Positions 48,881 through 61,618 are shown, counted from the stretch's first letter. The stretch is DNA of 64,000 bases from Epiperipatus broadwayi (GCA_028023455.1 JAQFVV010012671.1:246001-310000); one strand, 5' to 3'. The notes: a model not told the origin generated them from the sequence alone. Made by a program: numbers and translations.

Positions 48881-51800
48881 AAGAATTAAAAGTTTTTGGA
48901 TTAAAATTCAAATCAGACATTTTTGCTGTCATAATATCACATATCTCCTGAGCAACTAATCATACAGGGAATATATACATATGTAAAGCCAACAGTAAAA
49001 ATAATTGGAAGAATATATTGATAACTTCTAATGAATAAAGTTTTCAAATTACAATGAATTTTCTATTATAAATTTTGTTGGAATCACTTGTTCTGGCATT
49101 TTTTAACATGAAATAATCCATTAACATGTGTATAGATCTCCAAATATTGAGATGCTAGATTAATTATATTAAAGGAGTGATAAACAATGACTTGCCACTG
49201 ATATGATAATCAAGTATTATCCATTAATCACTTTCACATCCAGTCAGGATGTCCTAATTGGAATTTTTATTATTTTATAATGATTCATACAAATAATTAA
49301 AATTCCTTTAGCATATCTGTGGGCATGTCCATATTCAAATGACTGTTGTCTACAAAATCTTTTAAAGAGTTTTGTGGTCCTGGATTTTTTCATCTAGAGG
49401 TATGTTATGATGGAATGAATTCATAACACTGTGAGATCATTTCTAATAATATCTTCATTTCATAAATCTAAAATACATTTACTGAATCCAAAACTATTAA
49501 TTAATAATAATCAAAATCTCATAAGATTTATATACTAAAACACCCATGTAAATAAATAATATATATAAGTTTCACTCAAATTAAGATTTGGAAGAATTAA
49601 CCTCAGATTTTGATATATTTAAAATTAAATGACATATAATTTAGAATAAACTGTACATCAATATATGGAAATGCAAAATAAATAAATAAATTCCATACAT
49701 ATATAACCGTTGCTAAATATTAGACACCATGCTTTAGAATGCACAAACATAAATTCACAAAATATCTAAGTGGAATAAAATTTAACATATTAATTTACTC
49801 TTTCAGGGTTTTTTTTTAAACAAAAGGGAGAATATAGTTTTAACACTGTGACTTCCATCTTCTACTATAATAATGATGTTTTTCATGTACCACAGATTTA
49901 GAATTTACCCTACATTTGGTACATTGTAGTTATAGGATGATTCAATTCTTTTAAAATTAATAATTATTTATAAGTTTCTTGGTATTTTTACAAGAAAATT
50001 GACATATCATCTTACAAATATTACATGTATATTATAAATATTATACATTACAATTTACTATTGGATTTTCAATTTTTTACTATAATTGCAATATTTTCTT
50101 AAAGTTTAAATTGAGCATTTTGAATTTTAGAAAATAATTTAAAGCTCAGAATATTAAATTCTTAATGCTTCAAAATGATGTTCTACTTTGTGGTAATTTG
50201 AATGAACATTTACAATTTGATTTTAAAATTTAAACCTTTATTCCATATTAAAATTCAATAAAGTGGACTTGATTTGGTAAAAATGTAATTTTATAAATAA
50301 AAAACATACTTAAAAAAGTCATATTTGAACTTTGAAAATGTAAAAAATATCATTATAAAATGAAGTATGAATTGAGAACAATTACTTTTTTCTCATTAGA
50401 TGATTATTACCACACCAGTAAAAAAAAAAAAAAAACCTAATGTTTAAAACTTGACCAAATTATTGTTAAATCATCATAAAACTATAAATTCTGTTCTAAA
50501 ATTTAAAATTGTATTTATAATTATCAAAATATAAAACTTTTGTACTATAGTATTTGGTAAATCATTACCAATTGTACTTACCTTTCACCATTACTACAAA
50601 TTTTTAAACTTGTTATTTTTAAAAGTAAAACATATTTGAAAAAAAAATCTTAGTGTAATAATGAAAAGATTTATTTTTTAATAATTACTATAGAAATATT
50701 TTATAAAAATAATCATAAATATTTAAATGAACTACAGAAAATATTCAATTTTTTGTTTTCATTTCTTAGAACAATGAAAAGATAATTCTAAGTAGTCTCA
50801 CAAATGTTCTTAAAGTCTGAGAACACAAAATCTACCAATCAGCATGTTGCAAGAGATACTTCAGCTTCTTTGAAAAACTTTAGACTGGAGAATAATGGCA
50901 TCTTCAGATTTTTTTAAATTAATAAATCAATATTATTTTAGTTCTAGTTTTTGCCATCGAATGAATGCAAAACTGGAAAAATGGTACTATAAGAAAGAGA
51001 ATAAAACTGGACACATTATCACCATCTCCAATCAAAGGATTTTGTGCATATTTATGTAAGAGTTAATCAATCTGCTTCAAATTGTAAAGAATTGAAAAAT
51101 ATTAGGCAACTATAAAGTCCTCCAGAGAGCACTCAAGAACTTCAAGAAACACAAATTTTATGGAAAAGGGAAAAAAGTAACTGCAGAATTCTAACGTATA
51201 TTTCCAAGGAGGGTAATGTGAATAAGATTTCAACTCATATAATTTTTACTTTGCTTGCTAAGTTGTTTGGCTTGTATGTTATATCTTAATCTATACATAT
51301 AATTTTGTATTTAAAGAGTGAAACCTAAGATTAAAATTGACAAATTTCTGACAAGAAAAATTGTTTTAAACTCTAAAAAACATACCTGTAATAGTCTTTC
51401 ATGAAATTTCATGCACTTAATATCTTCTCTAAACAGCATTTTGAAGTATATTTAGCCATATGTTTTACCACAGACATAGCAATTTTAACATTTTCTTGAA
51501 TTCATTTTTTGCTTTATTAAAAATTAGCTTCCCTATGTGTATATTTATGCTACAGGCATTCTTTTTTATTAAATACTTTTGATTATATTCTTAATAAAAC
51601 TATGAATAATCTTGTAATTTTTATTTCAAGTAGGGCTAGTAATTTAAATGTGTTACTGGGACCATTTTAAAATATGCATTTATGTTTCATGGGCTTAAAT
51701 ATAAGTAAAAGCAACATACAAGCTATTTTATTGTTCACAAAACAGTTTTTACTTGTGTTTAATGTAGGTAAAATAAGATTGCTTGTTGCATACTAATATT

Positions 51801-54665
51801 TATATATATCTAATTCAATCAATACTAAGTTATCAAAAATTTTACATAATAACAAAATAACATATTGCATTATTTCTAATTAATCAGACATGATATGGCA
51901 AAACAAAATACATTTTTAATTCAGTCCAACAAAATTACTAAAAACAACCTATTTCAGTTTTTATTGCAGAAAAAAGTTTTTATTTGCAGGCTAGTATAAT
52001 TTATTTATAACAATATTTTGATTTACTTATTCATATATGTCAGACAAAGATTGCAAAATTCACAAAAATATGTAACCTGAACTTTGTATTCTAGGTAGTG
52101 TGGATGGATAAATTTAAATGTTAGGATGTTATATTTATTTGGATTTTATATGCAGAATATATATAAACATATTTTGTTAAATAATTATTTATTAATAATT
52201 TAGCATTGAAATAAATTTCCAATACATAAAAATAATTTTTAAAAAATATTTAGCTTTATTATAATTTTAATTAAAATTTTTAAATATAAATTATCTGTAA
52301 TTTACATTATAAAATAATTTTTATTGCAATATAAAAATATATTATAATTTTGTTTGTATATATTAATATTATATTTTTTTGAATATTTAGAATGTTGACA
52401 AATACATATAGGTAGAAGCTGTGAAATAAAGGAAAATATATAAGTGATCTCAACGAAAAAAAAAAAAAAACACTCAACAGAAAGCTTCTTAAATTTTTAA
52501 AAGCTTGAAGTAGCGAGGATGAAAAATCTTCTATGAACATGAGACAAATTTATAAGATGAACCTGATAAGTTTTTTCTTTTAATGAAGAACAATGAAAAT
52601 GAAAATTATTTATAACAAATTCACAAGTTAATAAAACCAAATGAAATTTCTGAAATCCATATTCAACATTAAATGATTTTAATACTAATCAAAATTAGCC
52701 CAGTGAAGAAACTGAAATAATAAATATATCTCTGGCCTGGGTGATAAATATTTTTAAAAAATTGCATTAAGAAAAGTCAGTAATTTAAACAAGACAAACA
52801 AAATACTGAAGCATATTTAAGTTCATTGGTTAATGAATCTAGAAAATGATTGTCATATTTATTTGATAGGGTGAGAAATTTTAAGCAAACAAAAATCATT
52901 TTTAAATTAATGATTGCAATTTTTTATTAAATAAAATCATAAAAAAATTAATATTTCTTTTTACAAAAAATGGCTGTTATATTCTAAAATTAAATAGAGA
53001 CCTGAAATTTTTTACTAATGTTGCTTGTTCAATAATCAATTTTCAAATTCATGTAAGTATTTAATAGAGTTGAATATTGAAGAAAAAAAACAGTTCAACA
53101 AACCTGCATAATATAATACATGATAAACTAATGATCTCAAGAACTAAAGATATCTACATAGAAATTCAATCTGACACTTCTTGTGTTCAAATGTACCACA
53201 AACTCCACAGCAATGAGTCATTAATTTTTTTTTTTTTTTACTCTATATGGTTTAATGCAGAGATAGAATATCAGACTCAGAAGCTAAAAGTTCTTGAATC
53301 AAAGCTATTATTTTCTGATACTTAGACATCACTTAAGCCACTATTTGATTATTTTTTTAAATTAACTTTAATATTAACGAAGTGTTATGTTTTCAACTTA
53401 TATTTTTAAAATTTAGCTAAGAATTAATCATGCATTTTATAGCACGAATGTCATATTATTTATAGAAAAAAAAATCTAGTATTAGAAATTTTAAATTTTG
53501 ATTCTTAAATTGACAGAATGTTAGCAAAAACTTTTCCTCATAACTAGTCAATAGATGCCGGCATTAATTGATTGCTATGGTATACACTAAACGGCCCTAT
53601 TATATGGGAAAATGCACATGTTAACAGCTTGTGTTAGCATAAAGAAAAAGTGATCACATGACGATTTAAAGACAGAACATGTAAGAATATATATTATTTA
53701 AATCAGAAAGTTCAAAATGACATAGCTGTATTAAGTTAATGAACATTAAAGTAAGAGATATACATAAAATTTGAAAAAAAAATAAAACATTTTCCAATTT
53801 ATCTCGATCGCGGTAAAAATAATTCATATTAAGAAGACAAAATCTATGTTATATTTGTGTCAAAGAAAGGGAGAAAAAATTGAATTTAGTGAATTTTTTT
53901 TTTTTTACATTTGTTATAAATAATACGGCGCACTTTTAACTTTAGTGAAGAGTTTACCAATTAGATAAAGGCTTTCGTTTAATTTTTTGCTCGATTCAGC
54001 AAATGCTATGGATAGCTCTGAATGATATATATATTTTTTTGTTTGCATGTTACAAAAACTCCTTAAAACTTTCAATTAGCTGTCAATCATTTAAAAAGAA
54101 ATAAGTTTATTCTAAAATAATTTTATAAATTTTCTGCAGTAAAATTTTAAAACTTTTTTTTTTTTTTCAATATTGTTTAGAGGAAATGATACTATTTTTA
54201 CTAAAAAGATTATCGGTTAAATTTAAAAACACTCATTTTATTACTAAATGTTAAAAATTAATTTTCCAAAAAACATTATCATTAATATTTAAAATTATTT
54301 CCAATTTTATAAAAAAAACGTTAAACATAATATTTTTTATTTTTTTACACATACGGGTAATTAAAAAAAAAACCAACTTTTATATTCTGCCATCTAGCTT
54401 TAAATATAAATACTACAGCAATATTTTGTAAAATGTTTTGATTTGTTAAAGTGTTTTATGAAATTTATTCACTTGTCTTTGTCACACACATCCATAATCA
54501 GTAATGTGATTTTTATTTCAATTCACAATGCTTTAAATTGTTAAAAATGATTTAGCTGAAAGTATCGTAATTTCATTTCATAAGAACTGATTGTATATAT
54601 ACAATAATCACACTTAATATTTATTTTAGTAAATTTTTATTTACAAGTCTATGGAATAGTTATTG
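48881..54665. other. long AT-rich region without genes or bounded elements
   Basis: I read this for coding motifs on both strands and found none. The open frames at 52307-52540 and 53077-53325 are low complexity or unrecognised. There are many A/T homopolymers and no repeat partner elsewhere in the window. Confidence 0.45.
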
Positions 54666-54673
54666 ATTTATAG

Positions 54674-55600
54674 CGGGGATAGAGAACTTACGGACTGTGG
54701 TCAAACTCCGGTCCTCAAAAAGTCTCAATACAGCCACGGGCATTTTCAAAACTATATAAAATGCCCATACTTTTATAAATAAAATAAAAGAACTATTTTC
54801 TCAACTACATCTTTTTTTATCTCCAACTTTTTGTAATAGTTCTAGTTTTTTCTACCAGAGATGCAATATTACAACAAATTATTTATATTGTATGATCTGA
54901 TTACGGATTTAATCTATGACACTGAGGCCATTTTGTTTGTTTCTATAATGATTTTCACAGACAAAGTGATTAGCAAAAATAAAACTCAAATTTTACTTCA
55001 TTTTATTATTATCATTTTGCCTTTTTTATTTTATTAGGATGGCTTTACGGAGTAAGTTTAAAAAAAATGGACATAGAAAATTATGCATTTCAAAAGAAAT
55101 GGATTAATGCATACTTTATATGTATAAAATAGTAAATCCATGTGCCTGATATGTCTGGAAAGTATTTTAGTTAGTAAAGAACAAAATATTAAGAGTTTTC
55201 GTAAAAAAGACAGAAAATTCAAAAACATTTTCTGAATGGGAGTTTATAAAAGATGGCATTCTAGCTATTGGATAATTAATCTATTCAGAATAGGAAAAGA
55301 AGTTTGAGAATATAAATACTTACGAATAGTTACAAGGCGAATTGGATAAGTTGTCATTAAATGTTGAACAATCTTGATGTTATTTTATTTTAATATATAT
55401 ATGATCCTCATTTAAAAAGAGAGAATTAAAATTGGCATATAAGTTGAAAAGGTTGCCTATCCCAATGATTAGAGTAAATTAATTAAATTTTTGATCAAAT
55501 GTAGCAGGCTAATTTTTAAGTTGATAATTTTGGAAGGCCCATGAATGATATTTATTCAAACAGTCCTTGACACAAAAAAAAAAAAGCTTTTCTACCCCTG
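54674..55600. mobile_element. probable hAT non-autonomous element, 927 bp
   Basis: The left end cggggatagagaac and the right end, read inward as CAGGGGTAGAAAAGC, are imperfect inverted repeats of hAT form. Flanks are atttatag (54666-54673) and atttataa (55601-55608), 7 of 8 identical. There is no transposase ORF. An alternative right end at about 55463 (ggttgcctatccca) would also fit a hAT end, so the boundary is less certain than for the other two. Confidence 0.55.
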
Positions 55601-55785
55601 ATTTATAACCTTCGTATATAATCTGGTATTTCATTGGCCATTTAATAAGAATATTGATATCTGGTGTACAGATTGTAATTATACTACTGACAACACTCTC
55701 CATATAGTAGTGCCATCTTGTGCTAACAAGAGCAATCAATGGATGCCAGAAGGCTTGTGCATAAAATCCCTATCTAGTGCCTACT

Positions 55786-55846
55786 CATCCAATATCCCCA
55801 GACTAGTTTCTGGATTGTGGCCTTCATCAGTGAGGAGCTTTGGATC
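55786..55846 (-). ncRNA. hammerhead ribozyme, type I (unit 1)
   Basis: CTGATGA, GAAA and GTC are all present on the minus strand. The inner stem I is TCCTCA with TGGGGA. Stem II has one extra mismatch compared with unit 2. Confidence 0.75.
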
Positions 55847-55880
55847 TGAGAGCACTGCACCTAGATCTTAGGATCTAATG

Positions 55881-56751
55881 CAGGGATGCCCAACCCGTAG
55901 CTCGCGAGTCACATGTGGCTCGCGTAACTGTTTAATGTGGCTCGAATTGCACTCTTCAAAAAAATTGATAAAATATTTTATGTTCCTTGATGGCACATGC
56001 ACACACTAAAAAATAAACATTTTTACAATACAAACAATAACGATATGCAGTGTCAGGTTTCACATTAAATAAAATATATTTTTCCTGTAATTGTAATTTA
56101 TATGTATGTTACCAAATTTTTAATAAATAAAATGTATTTACATTTTTTTTTCTTTTTAACATATTACACCATTTTTTTTTTTTTTGCTGTACACGTTTGG
56201 TTTGGTGCTATATATATATATATTGTGTTTAGTGCTCTTGTATATATTGTTGTTTTTATCAAGAAAGATCCTTGTAGACGTTTGGTTTGGTGCTGTATAT
56301 ATATTGTGTTTAGTGCTGGAAATAGTTTTTATCGAGATAGATCCATGTACACGTATATATTTTGCTGTATATATCGATGTTTAGTGCTGTAAACAGTTGT
56401 TTTTATCCATGTACACGTATATATTTTGCTGTATATATATATTGATGTTTAGTGCTGTAAATAGTTGTTTTTATCGAGATAGATTCATGTACACATATAT
56501 ATTTTGCTGTATATATTGATGTTTTCATCGAGAAAGATCCGTGTACACGTTATTTTGGCCACATTAGAAACGGCGGATTGATACCAATGTGAATAGGCCA
56601 TCCCCCCCACCTATCTCCCTACATTGCAGGTTTAGTACCCAAGTACCATGTTTATAAATGTAATATGAAAAATGTAATATATAATTGTGGCTCCCCAAAT
56701 TTTTTTAAATTCTCAACTGGCTCGCGTCAAGTTAAAGGTTGGGCACCACTG
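55881..56751. mobile_element. hAT-type non-autonomous element, 871 bp, inside the retroelement
   Basis: The terminal inverted repeats are CAGGGATGCCCAACC and, from the right, CAGTGGTGCCCAACC. Both sides carry the 8-bp target atctaatg (55873-55880 and 56752-56759). Removing element plus one target restores a 466-bp unit equal to unit 2. The subterminal word ggctcgcg is present at both ends in inverted form. The middle holds an array of atatattttgctgta and tcgagatagat-like units (56190-56560). No transposase is present. Confidence 0.92.
56184..56560. repeat. internal tandem array of the hAT element
   Basis: There are irregular repeats of a unit with gtacacgt, atatattttgctgtatata and tgtttagtgctg, recurring about every 50-90 bp. 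Open frames over this stretch are shadows of the repeat. Confidence 0.65.
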
Positions 56752-57131
56752 ATCTAATGCAACCCTCCAGCACCCACCTTTTAACTCTATTTAACTACAA
56801 AACTATGAGAATGAAATTGAAAACACTATTAATATTTTCAATCCAAGCTCAATAGCTTATATAGTCATATGGGTCTGAACTCAATTCAGTACCCATACAT
56901 TTTGGTGTCTTTGGCTCTTCAACAACCATAGCCACCACTATCCTATTAGGCAGGATTGGTATTAAACCACTAAACATCACATGATCACTATCTCATACTA
57001 GCACAATAATTGTTATTAAACAATTCAAAACAAAACAACACTCTCCATATAGTAGTGCCATCTTGTGCTAACAAGAGCAATCAATGGATGCCAGAAGGCT
57101 TGTGCATAAAATCCCTATCTAGTGCCTACTC

Positions 57132-57190
57132 ATCCAATATCCCCAGACTAGTTTCTGGCTTGTGGCCTTCATCAGTGAGGAGCCTTGGAT
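57132..57190 (-). ncRNA. hammerhead ribozyme, type I (unit 2)
   Basis: On the minus strand: ATCCAA pairs with TTGGAT (outer stem I), an internal loop follows, then TCCTCA pairs with TGGGGA (inner stem I). CTGATGA is next. Stem II is GGC with GCC around CACAA, each side with an extra A. GAAA, CTAG and the TC cleavage site complete it. The internal loop in stem I suits the tertiary contact used by natural type I hammerheads. Confidence 0.85.
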
Positions 57191-57741
57191 CTGAGAGCAC
57201 TGCACCTAGATCTTAGGATCTAATGCAACCCTCCAGCACCCACCTTTTAACTCTATTTAACTACAAAACTATGAGAATGAAATTGAAAACACTATTAATA
57301 TTTTCAATCCAAGCTCAATAGCTTATATAGTCATATGGGTCTGAACTCAATTCAGTACCCATACATTTTGTTGTCTTTGGCTCTTCAACAACCATAGCCA
57401 CCACTATCCTATTAGGCAGGATTGGTATTAAACCACTAAACATCACATGATCACTATCTCATACTAGCACAATAATTGTTATTAAACAATTCAAAACAAA
57501 ACAACACTCTCCATATATTAGTGCCATCGTGTGGCTATGGTTGTTGAAGAGCCAAAGACACCAAAATGTATGGGTACTGAATTGAGTTCAGACCCATATG
57601 ACTATATAAGCTATTGAGCTTGGATTGAAAATATTAATAGTGTTTTCAATTTCATTCTCATAGTTTTGTAGTTAAATAGAGTTAAAAGGTGGGTGCTGGA
57701 GGGTTGCATTAGATCCTAAGATCTAGGTGCAGTGCTCTCAG

Positions 57742-57803
57742 ATTCAAGGCTCCTCACTGATGAAGGCCACAAGCCAGAAACTAGTCTGGGGATATTGGAT
57801 GAG
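57742..57803 (+). ncRNA. hammerhead ribozyme, type I (inverted unit)
   Basis: Same motif as unit 2 but on the plus strand: CTGATGA, GGC/GCC stem II, GAAA, CTAG, TC, TGGGG. One outer stem I pair is now a G-T wobble. Confidence 0.85.
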
Positions 57804-57977
57804 TAGGCACTAGATAGGGATTTTATGCACAAGCCTTCTGGCATCCATTGATTGCTCTTGTTAGCACAAGATGGCACTACTATATGGAGAGTGTTGTTTT
57901 GTTTTGAATTGTTTAATAACAATTATTGTGCTAGTATGAGATAGTGGTCATGTGATGTTTAGTGGTATACTACTGAC

Positions 57978-58239
57978 CTAAAGTTTTACTCTGAACTTCA
58001 AATAGTTTTAGTTATAAAATAGGAAAAGGCATTAATTTAAGTTTAACAGATGTGTAAAAATACATTGTTATTATTTATACAAACATTTGTTTAATTAGCA
58101 GTATTTTATTTACATAAAAGTCCAAAAATATTACCAAATAGACCATTTCCTTTATATTTCTGTAATATCGTATATAAATGCAATTTATCCGTTACTTTGA
58201 ACACTTTTTAGCAAAAATCTTTTATTGTACCTATATGCA
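57978..58239. other. junction between the retroelement and the Penelope arm
   Basis: This is AT-rich and non-coding. The outer end of the Penelope left arm lies here or just to the right but could not be fixed, because the matching part of the right arm is beyond the window. Confidence 0.35.
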
Positions 58240-58285
58240 TACACAATCTTATGTTTCGACTGTCCTGCAGTCTTCTTCAGAGCTA
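58240..58285 (-). ncRNA. degenerate hammerhead-like motif at the Penelope 3' end
   Basis: CTGAAGA, a perfect 5-bp stem II (GACTG with CAGTC) and GAAAC are present in order on the minus strand. A matching stem III, UH cleavage site and closing stem I were not found. Penelope-like elements are known to carry hammerheads in their terminal repeats, so this is likely a decayed copy. Confidence 0.45.
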
Positions 58286-59391
58286 TGATGTAATGAACAG
58301 CATAAAATAAAATACATAACTATATAAATAATACCATAAAAATGTAAACAATAACATTAATAAAAAAAACACAAATTATAACAAAACATAATAAAACTGA
58401 AATAAATATAATCAAACCCACATAAAATAATCCAGTTAATATAAAATAAAATATACAAAATAAATATAAATTATACATGTATATTCTTGACCATATACAT
58501 ACATATTAATGAGTAACAATTTAAATATATTATTCATTTTTATTGTTTTTTAATAATCACCTAATTACTTCTATTTCTTATAAACTTAAACTTTAGTTTT
58601 ATTAGCTATATCTTAATAAAATACTCGATAATTTTATTTTTATATAATTCTTAATTCAATCTCAATTTATTTATTAATATACTTTTTAATTTTTAAATCA
58701 TATAATATCTATTATTTTCTTATCCATTCTTCTATTATTAATAATATTTTTTTAATATCTAAAAGCTACAAATATTGTAATCTTTTAACCCAATTTTACT
58801 TTAAATTTTTTTAAAAGTAAAAAAAAAACATTTTTTAATGTGATGTGATGCACTGTGACTTCTCTTTAAATGGAGATAGGAATCTCTCAGCAACTATGCC
58901 TAGAGAAATCTGTTAGCCACTTTACCTTTCCTTTCCATTTCCCACCCTAAGTTTTCCCATAATCTGCTCCATCCCATAATCTTATATCCTAGCTCCCTCT
59001 ATTACATATTATTTAAACTAGCCATCTCTATAATCACTACAACACTTTATATATATATATTGTACACTTTAACTTTTATTATAACTCTTATAAATTTATA
59101 TTACACTCTTTTATATGTAAATATTATGCTAAGTTTTTTTTTACAACCCATAATTCATTTATAAATAATTTTCTCTTATATATTTTTTTCTATATATAAC
59201 TCTTTTAAGAACTATATCTATACCAATGTCATCCTAATCCCAGAATCCCTATTAAATTTGGGTTTTATCTATCTTATTAATAAAGTATTAAAGATTTTAA
59301 GACTTCTCATTCGATAATTTAATATACAAAATTAACAAAGCGTATGCCACACTTGAATGAGAAGCTATAAAGATACACAGAAATTATTACA

Positions 59392-59432
59392 CGCTAAGCG
59401 CTTTCGAGGTCTTTTGCCTCATATTCATAGCG
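59392..59432 (-). ncRNA. hammerhead-like motif, copy 2
   Basis: On the minus strand: CGCT pairs with AGCG, then ATGAATAT, GAGG with CCTC around a 7-nt loop, GAAA, GCGC, TT. Compared with 617-657, the fourth stem I pair is C-G instead of G-C, and the outer stem III pair is G-C instead of A-T. Both are compensating changes. Confidence 0.45.
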
Positions 59433-59547
59433 GTACTGTGAGCTGCAGAATGAAAAAATAGGGCTGGACTATCTAGTTCATTTGCATATGCTTTGCATAC
59501 TGTTTTGTTTCCCTTGCCCTATTTTTTCATTCTGCAGCTCACAGTAC

Positions 59548-59588
59548 CGCTATGAATATGAGGCAAAAGACCTCGAAAGCACTTAGCG
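59548..59588 (+). ncRNA. hammerhead-like motif, copy 3
   Basis: This is the inverted partner of copy 2 on the plus strand. It is identical except that stem III reads GCAC, which breaks one pair, so this copy is probably weakened. Confidence 0.4.
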
Positions 59589-61618
59589 TGTAATAATTTC
59601 TGTGTATCTTTATAGCTTCTCATTCAAGTGTGGCATACGCTTTGTTAATTTTGTATACTATCTTATTAATATTGTTTCTTTTATTTTTCTTTCTTTAATA
59701 TTATCTGTAGGTAGTAACATTTTTATTGAACTTTGTGTAAATTTGTGTCCTTCATATGTATATATATTTATGAATTATTATCAGACACATGTTGTTTTAA
59801 TCCTGTTTTTATAGAATTTTTAGTTTCTTCCACATATTTGTTTTCAATCCCACTATCTTAACATTGTTTGCATTCTATCATATATACTCCATTAATTATT
59901 CCCTTATTATCTTTATTATATCCTATGTATTTGTTGTCCATTAAATTTAATAGGTTTTCTTTTTTTTATTAACTATTTTTGTATTAATTATTCTTTTGCA
60001 GTTTTTATTAATCTTTATAGTTTTATTAAACTTATTCAATTATTGGTATAATGTTATTACTAGTTTTTATTCCTATATATCTATTTTCACATTTCTTCTT
60101 TCCTTCACTCTTTTCATTTTTATTTATCCTACATTCTATTTTTGCGATACTTTTTTTAATTATGTATACAAAAAAATTACTTCTTTTTAACTCGGTGATT
60201 ATTAAATCTTTTTGTTTAATATAGTCTTCTTTTTTTCAACAATACATTGCAGCTCTGTATACTCTTGAATATATTCAACTAATTTGAGTATCCCATCGAT
60301 GTTGGAGTTACCAATATTGTTTTTCTTATAAATATTTGTTTGAATATACCATTTTTTATCTATCAATTTCTTTTGAAACATTATATCCAGATATGCAATT
60401 TCATTATTTTCTTCCTTTTCAGCTGTAAATTTTATATTCCCTTCCACCTTATTTATATCAAAATCAGTTTATTTGTCTTTGGTTTTTATTAAAATATTAT
60501 CAAATAATTATCTATATATTTGTTAAAACACAAAGAAACATTTTTTTTCTGTTATCTTTTTATTAAATACATCCATATAAATAGTATTTAAAATTGCACT
60601 TAGAGTTCCTCCCATTAATAATCCTTCTTTTTGCTTATACATCCTTACAACATAATTCCATTAAATCTACAACATATGAATAGATTTTTTTTTTATCCTT
60701 AATATACTTTCCTGTAAGTAAATGTATTGCTTTTTCTTTTAAATTTATATACTTTGATATAATATCCATTTTTATAAATGTTAAATTTCTGTATTCATAT
60801 TTTTAAATACATTATTAATTTTATTTATTAAAATTTTATTATTTTTAATTTTGGAATTTTCATATTCGTTAGCATATTTTTTAAAAATTTCATTCAATAA
60901 TCATTTAAAAACTGTTTCTAAGAAGATTCCTTGCAATCAATAATTAGCCTTAGTGATATATTTTCTCTGTTAATTTTTGGAGCCCCAAATAATCTAGCTG
61001 TTCTAATTCTTTACTGACCATTTTTTCAAATGTTGACCTGTCTATTTATAAACCCCCTTTATAAATATGTTTAATTAATGTATATATATATTTATTTTTT
61101 AAGTCACTGTCATTCTTTTTAACTTTTTCAAATACTTTCTCATTAAGCGTAACCTTTATTTTTTTCTAAATAATCCTTTTTATCTAATATCACCAATTTA
61201 TTTCCTTTATTTGATTTTAGGAAAACTACATTTTTTTCATACTTAGATTTAATCTTTCTGACTTCTTTATTTCTATTAATTCTTTATTTTTTTTTATATT
61301 CCCTTTCTATTTTCAAAATTATTATTATTTTCTATTTTATATATCAAATTATTTATTTCTTAAATTCATCAATCCATATTTTCTCTTCAATATTTATCAA
61401 TTTTGTAATATCTTTGTCATCATAATAATGAATTCCATATTTTTCTTCTACAAAATCTTGTGCTTATTTTTCCATTGTTGTTTCTATCTCTATCACATCT
61501 TTCTTAATGTTATTTCCAATTGACACATTTAATTCCTTTATTCAATATATATATATTTTTTCATCTGTAAAGTCTATTTTTGAAATATTTTGTATATTAT
61601 CCATTTTGTTATCTGTTA

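Larger units (their letters stand above)
55692..57966. mobile_element. three-unit hammerhead retroelement with 11-bp target duplication
   Basis: The element is flanked by atactactgac at 55681-55691 and 57967-57977. It holds two direct units of 466 bp (55692-57036 once the hAT insertion is removed, and 57037-57502). A third follows: about 30 bp direct, then an inverted unit (about 57533-57966). The inverted unit starts at a different point in the cycle (accactaaac) from the direct units (aacactctcc), so the units are circularly permuted. Each unit has one hammerhead. There is no ORF. This fits reverse transcription of a circular or multimeric RNA, with a strand switch. Confidence 0.85.
59282..59657. 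mobile_element. 376-bp foldback element with hammerhead-like motifs, 13-bp target duplication
   Basis: Flanks ctatcttattaat at 59269-59281 and 59658-59670 are identical. The right Penelope arm keeps the unoccupied site near 63750, which confirms a later insertion. The arms (about 59327-59450 and 59525-59655) are near-perfect inverted copies with a loop of about 70 bp. Each arm carries the hammerhead-like motif described at 617-657. There is no ORF. Confidence 0.85.
58240..61618 (-). pseudogene. second Penelope-like element, left inverted copy
   Basis: This is the left arm of a head-to-head pair. On the minus strand from about 61605 it encodes a degraded Penelope-type protein. Motif A (KMDIIS) keeps its aspartate. 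Motif B is QKEGLLMGGTLSAIL near 60650-60590. Motif C is YIDN (60518-60507). The thumb is AYLDIMFQKKLIDKKW with TNIYKKNNIGN (60447-60202). The GIY-YIG start is NGVYMIECKQC near 59890. Stops and frameshifts are frequent, so it is inactive. A 376-bp foldback interrupts the region after the endonuclease (59282-59657). Confidence 0.8.

Noticed and set aside
56102-56392. Hydrophobic frames over the hAT interior
   Set aside because: They arise from the AT-rich tandem array and have no transposase features.
57010-57922. Matching 68-codon frames on opposite strands (57010-57216 plus and 57716-57922 minus)
   Set aside because: They are the same non-coding hammerhead unit read in both orientations and cross the ribozyme itself. 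They are shadows, not genes.
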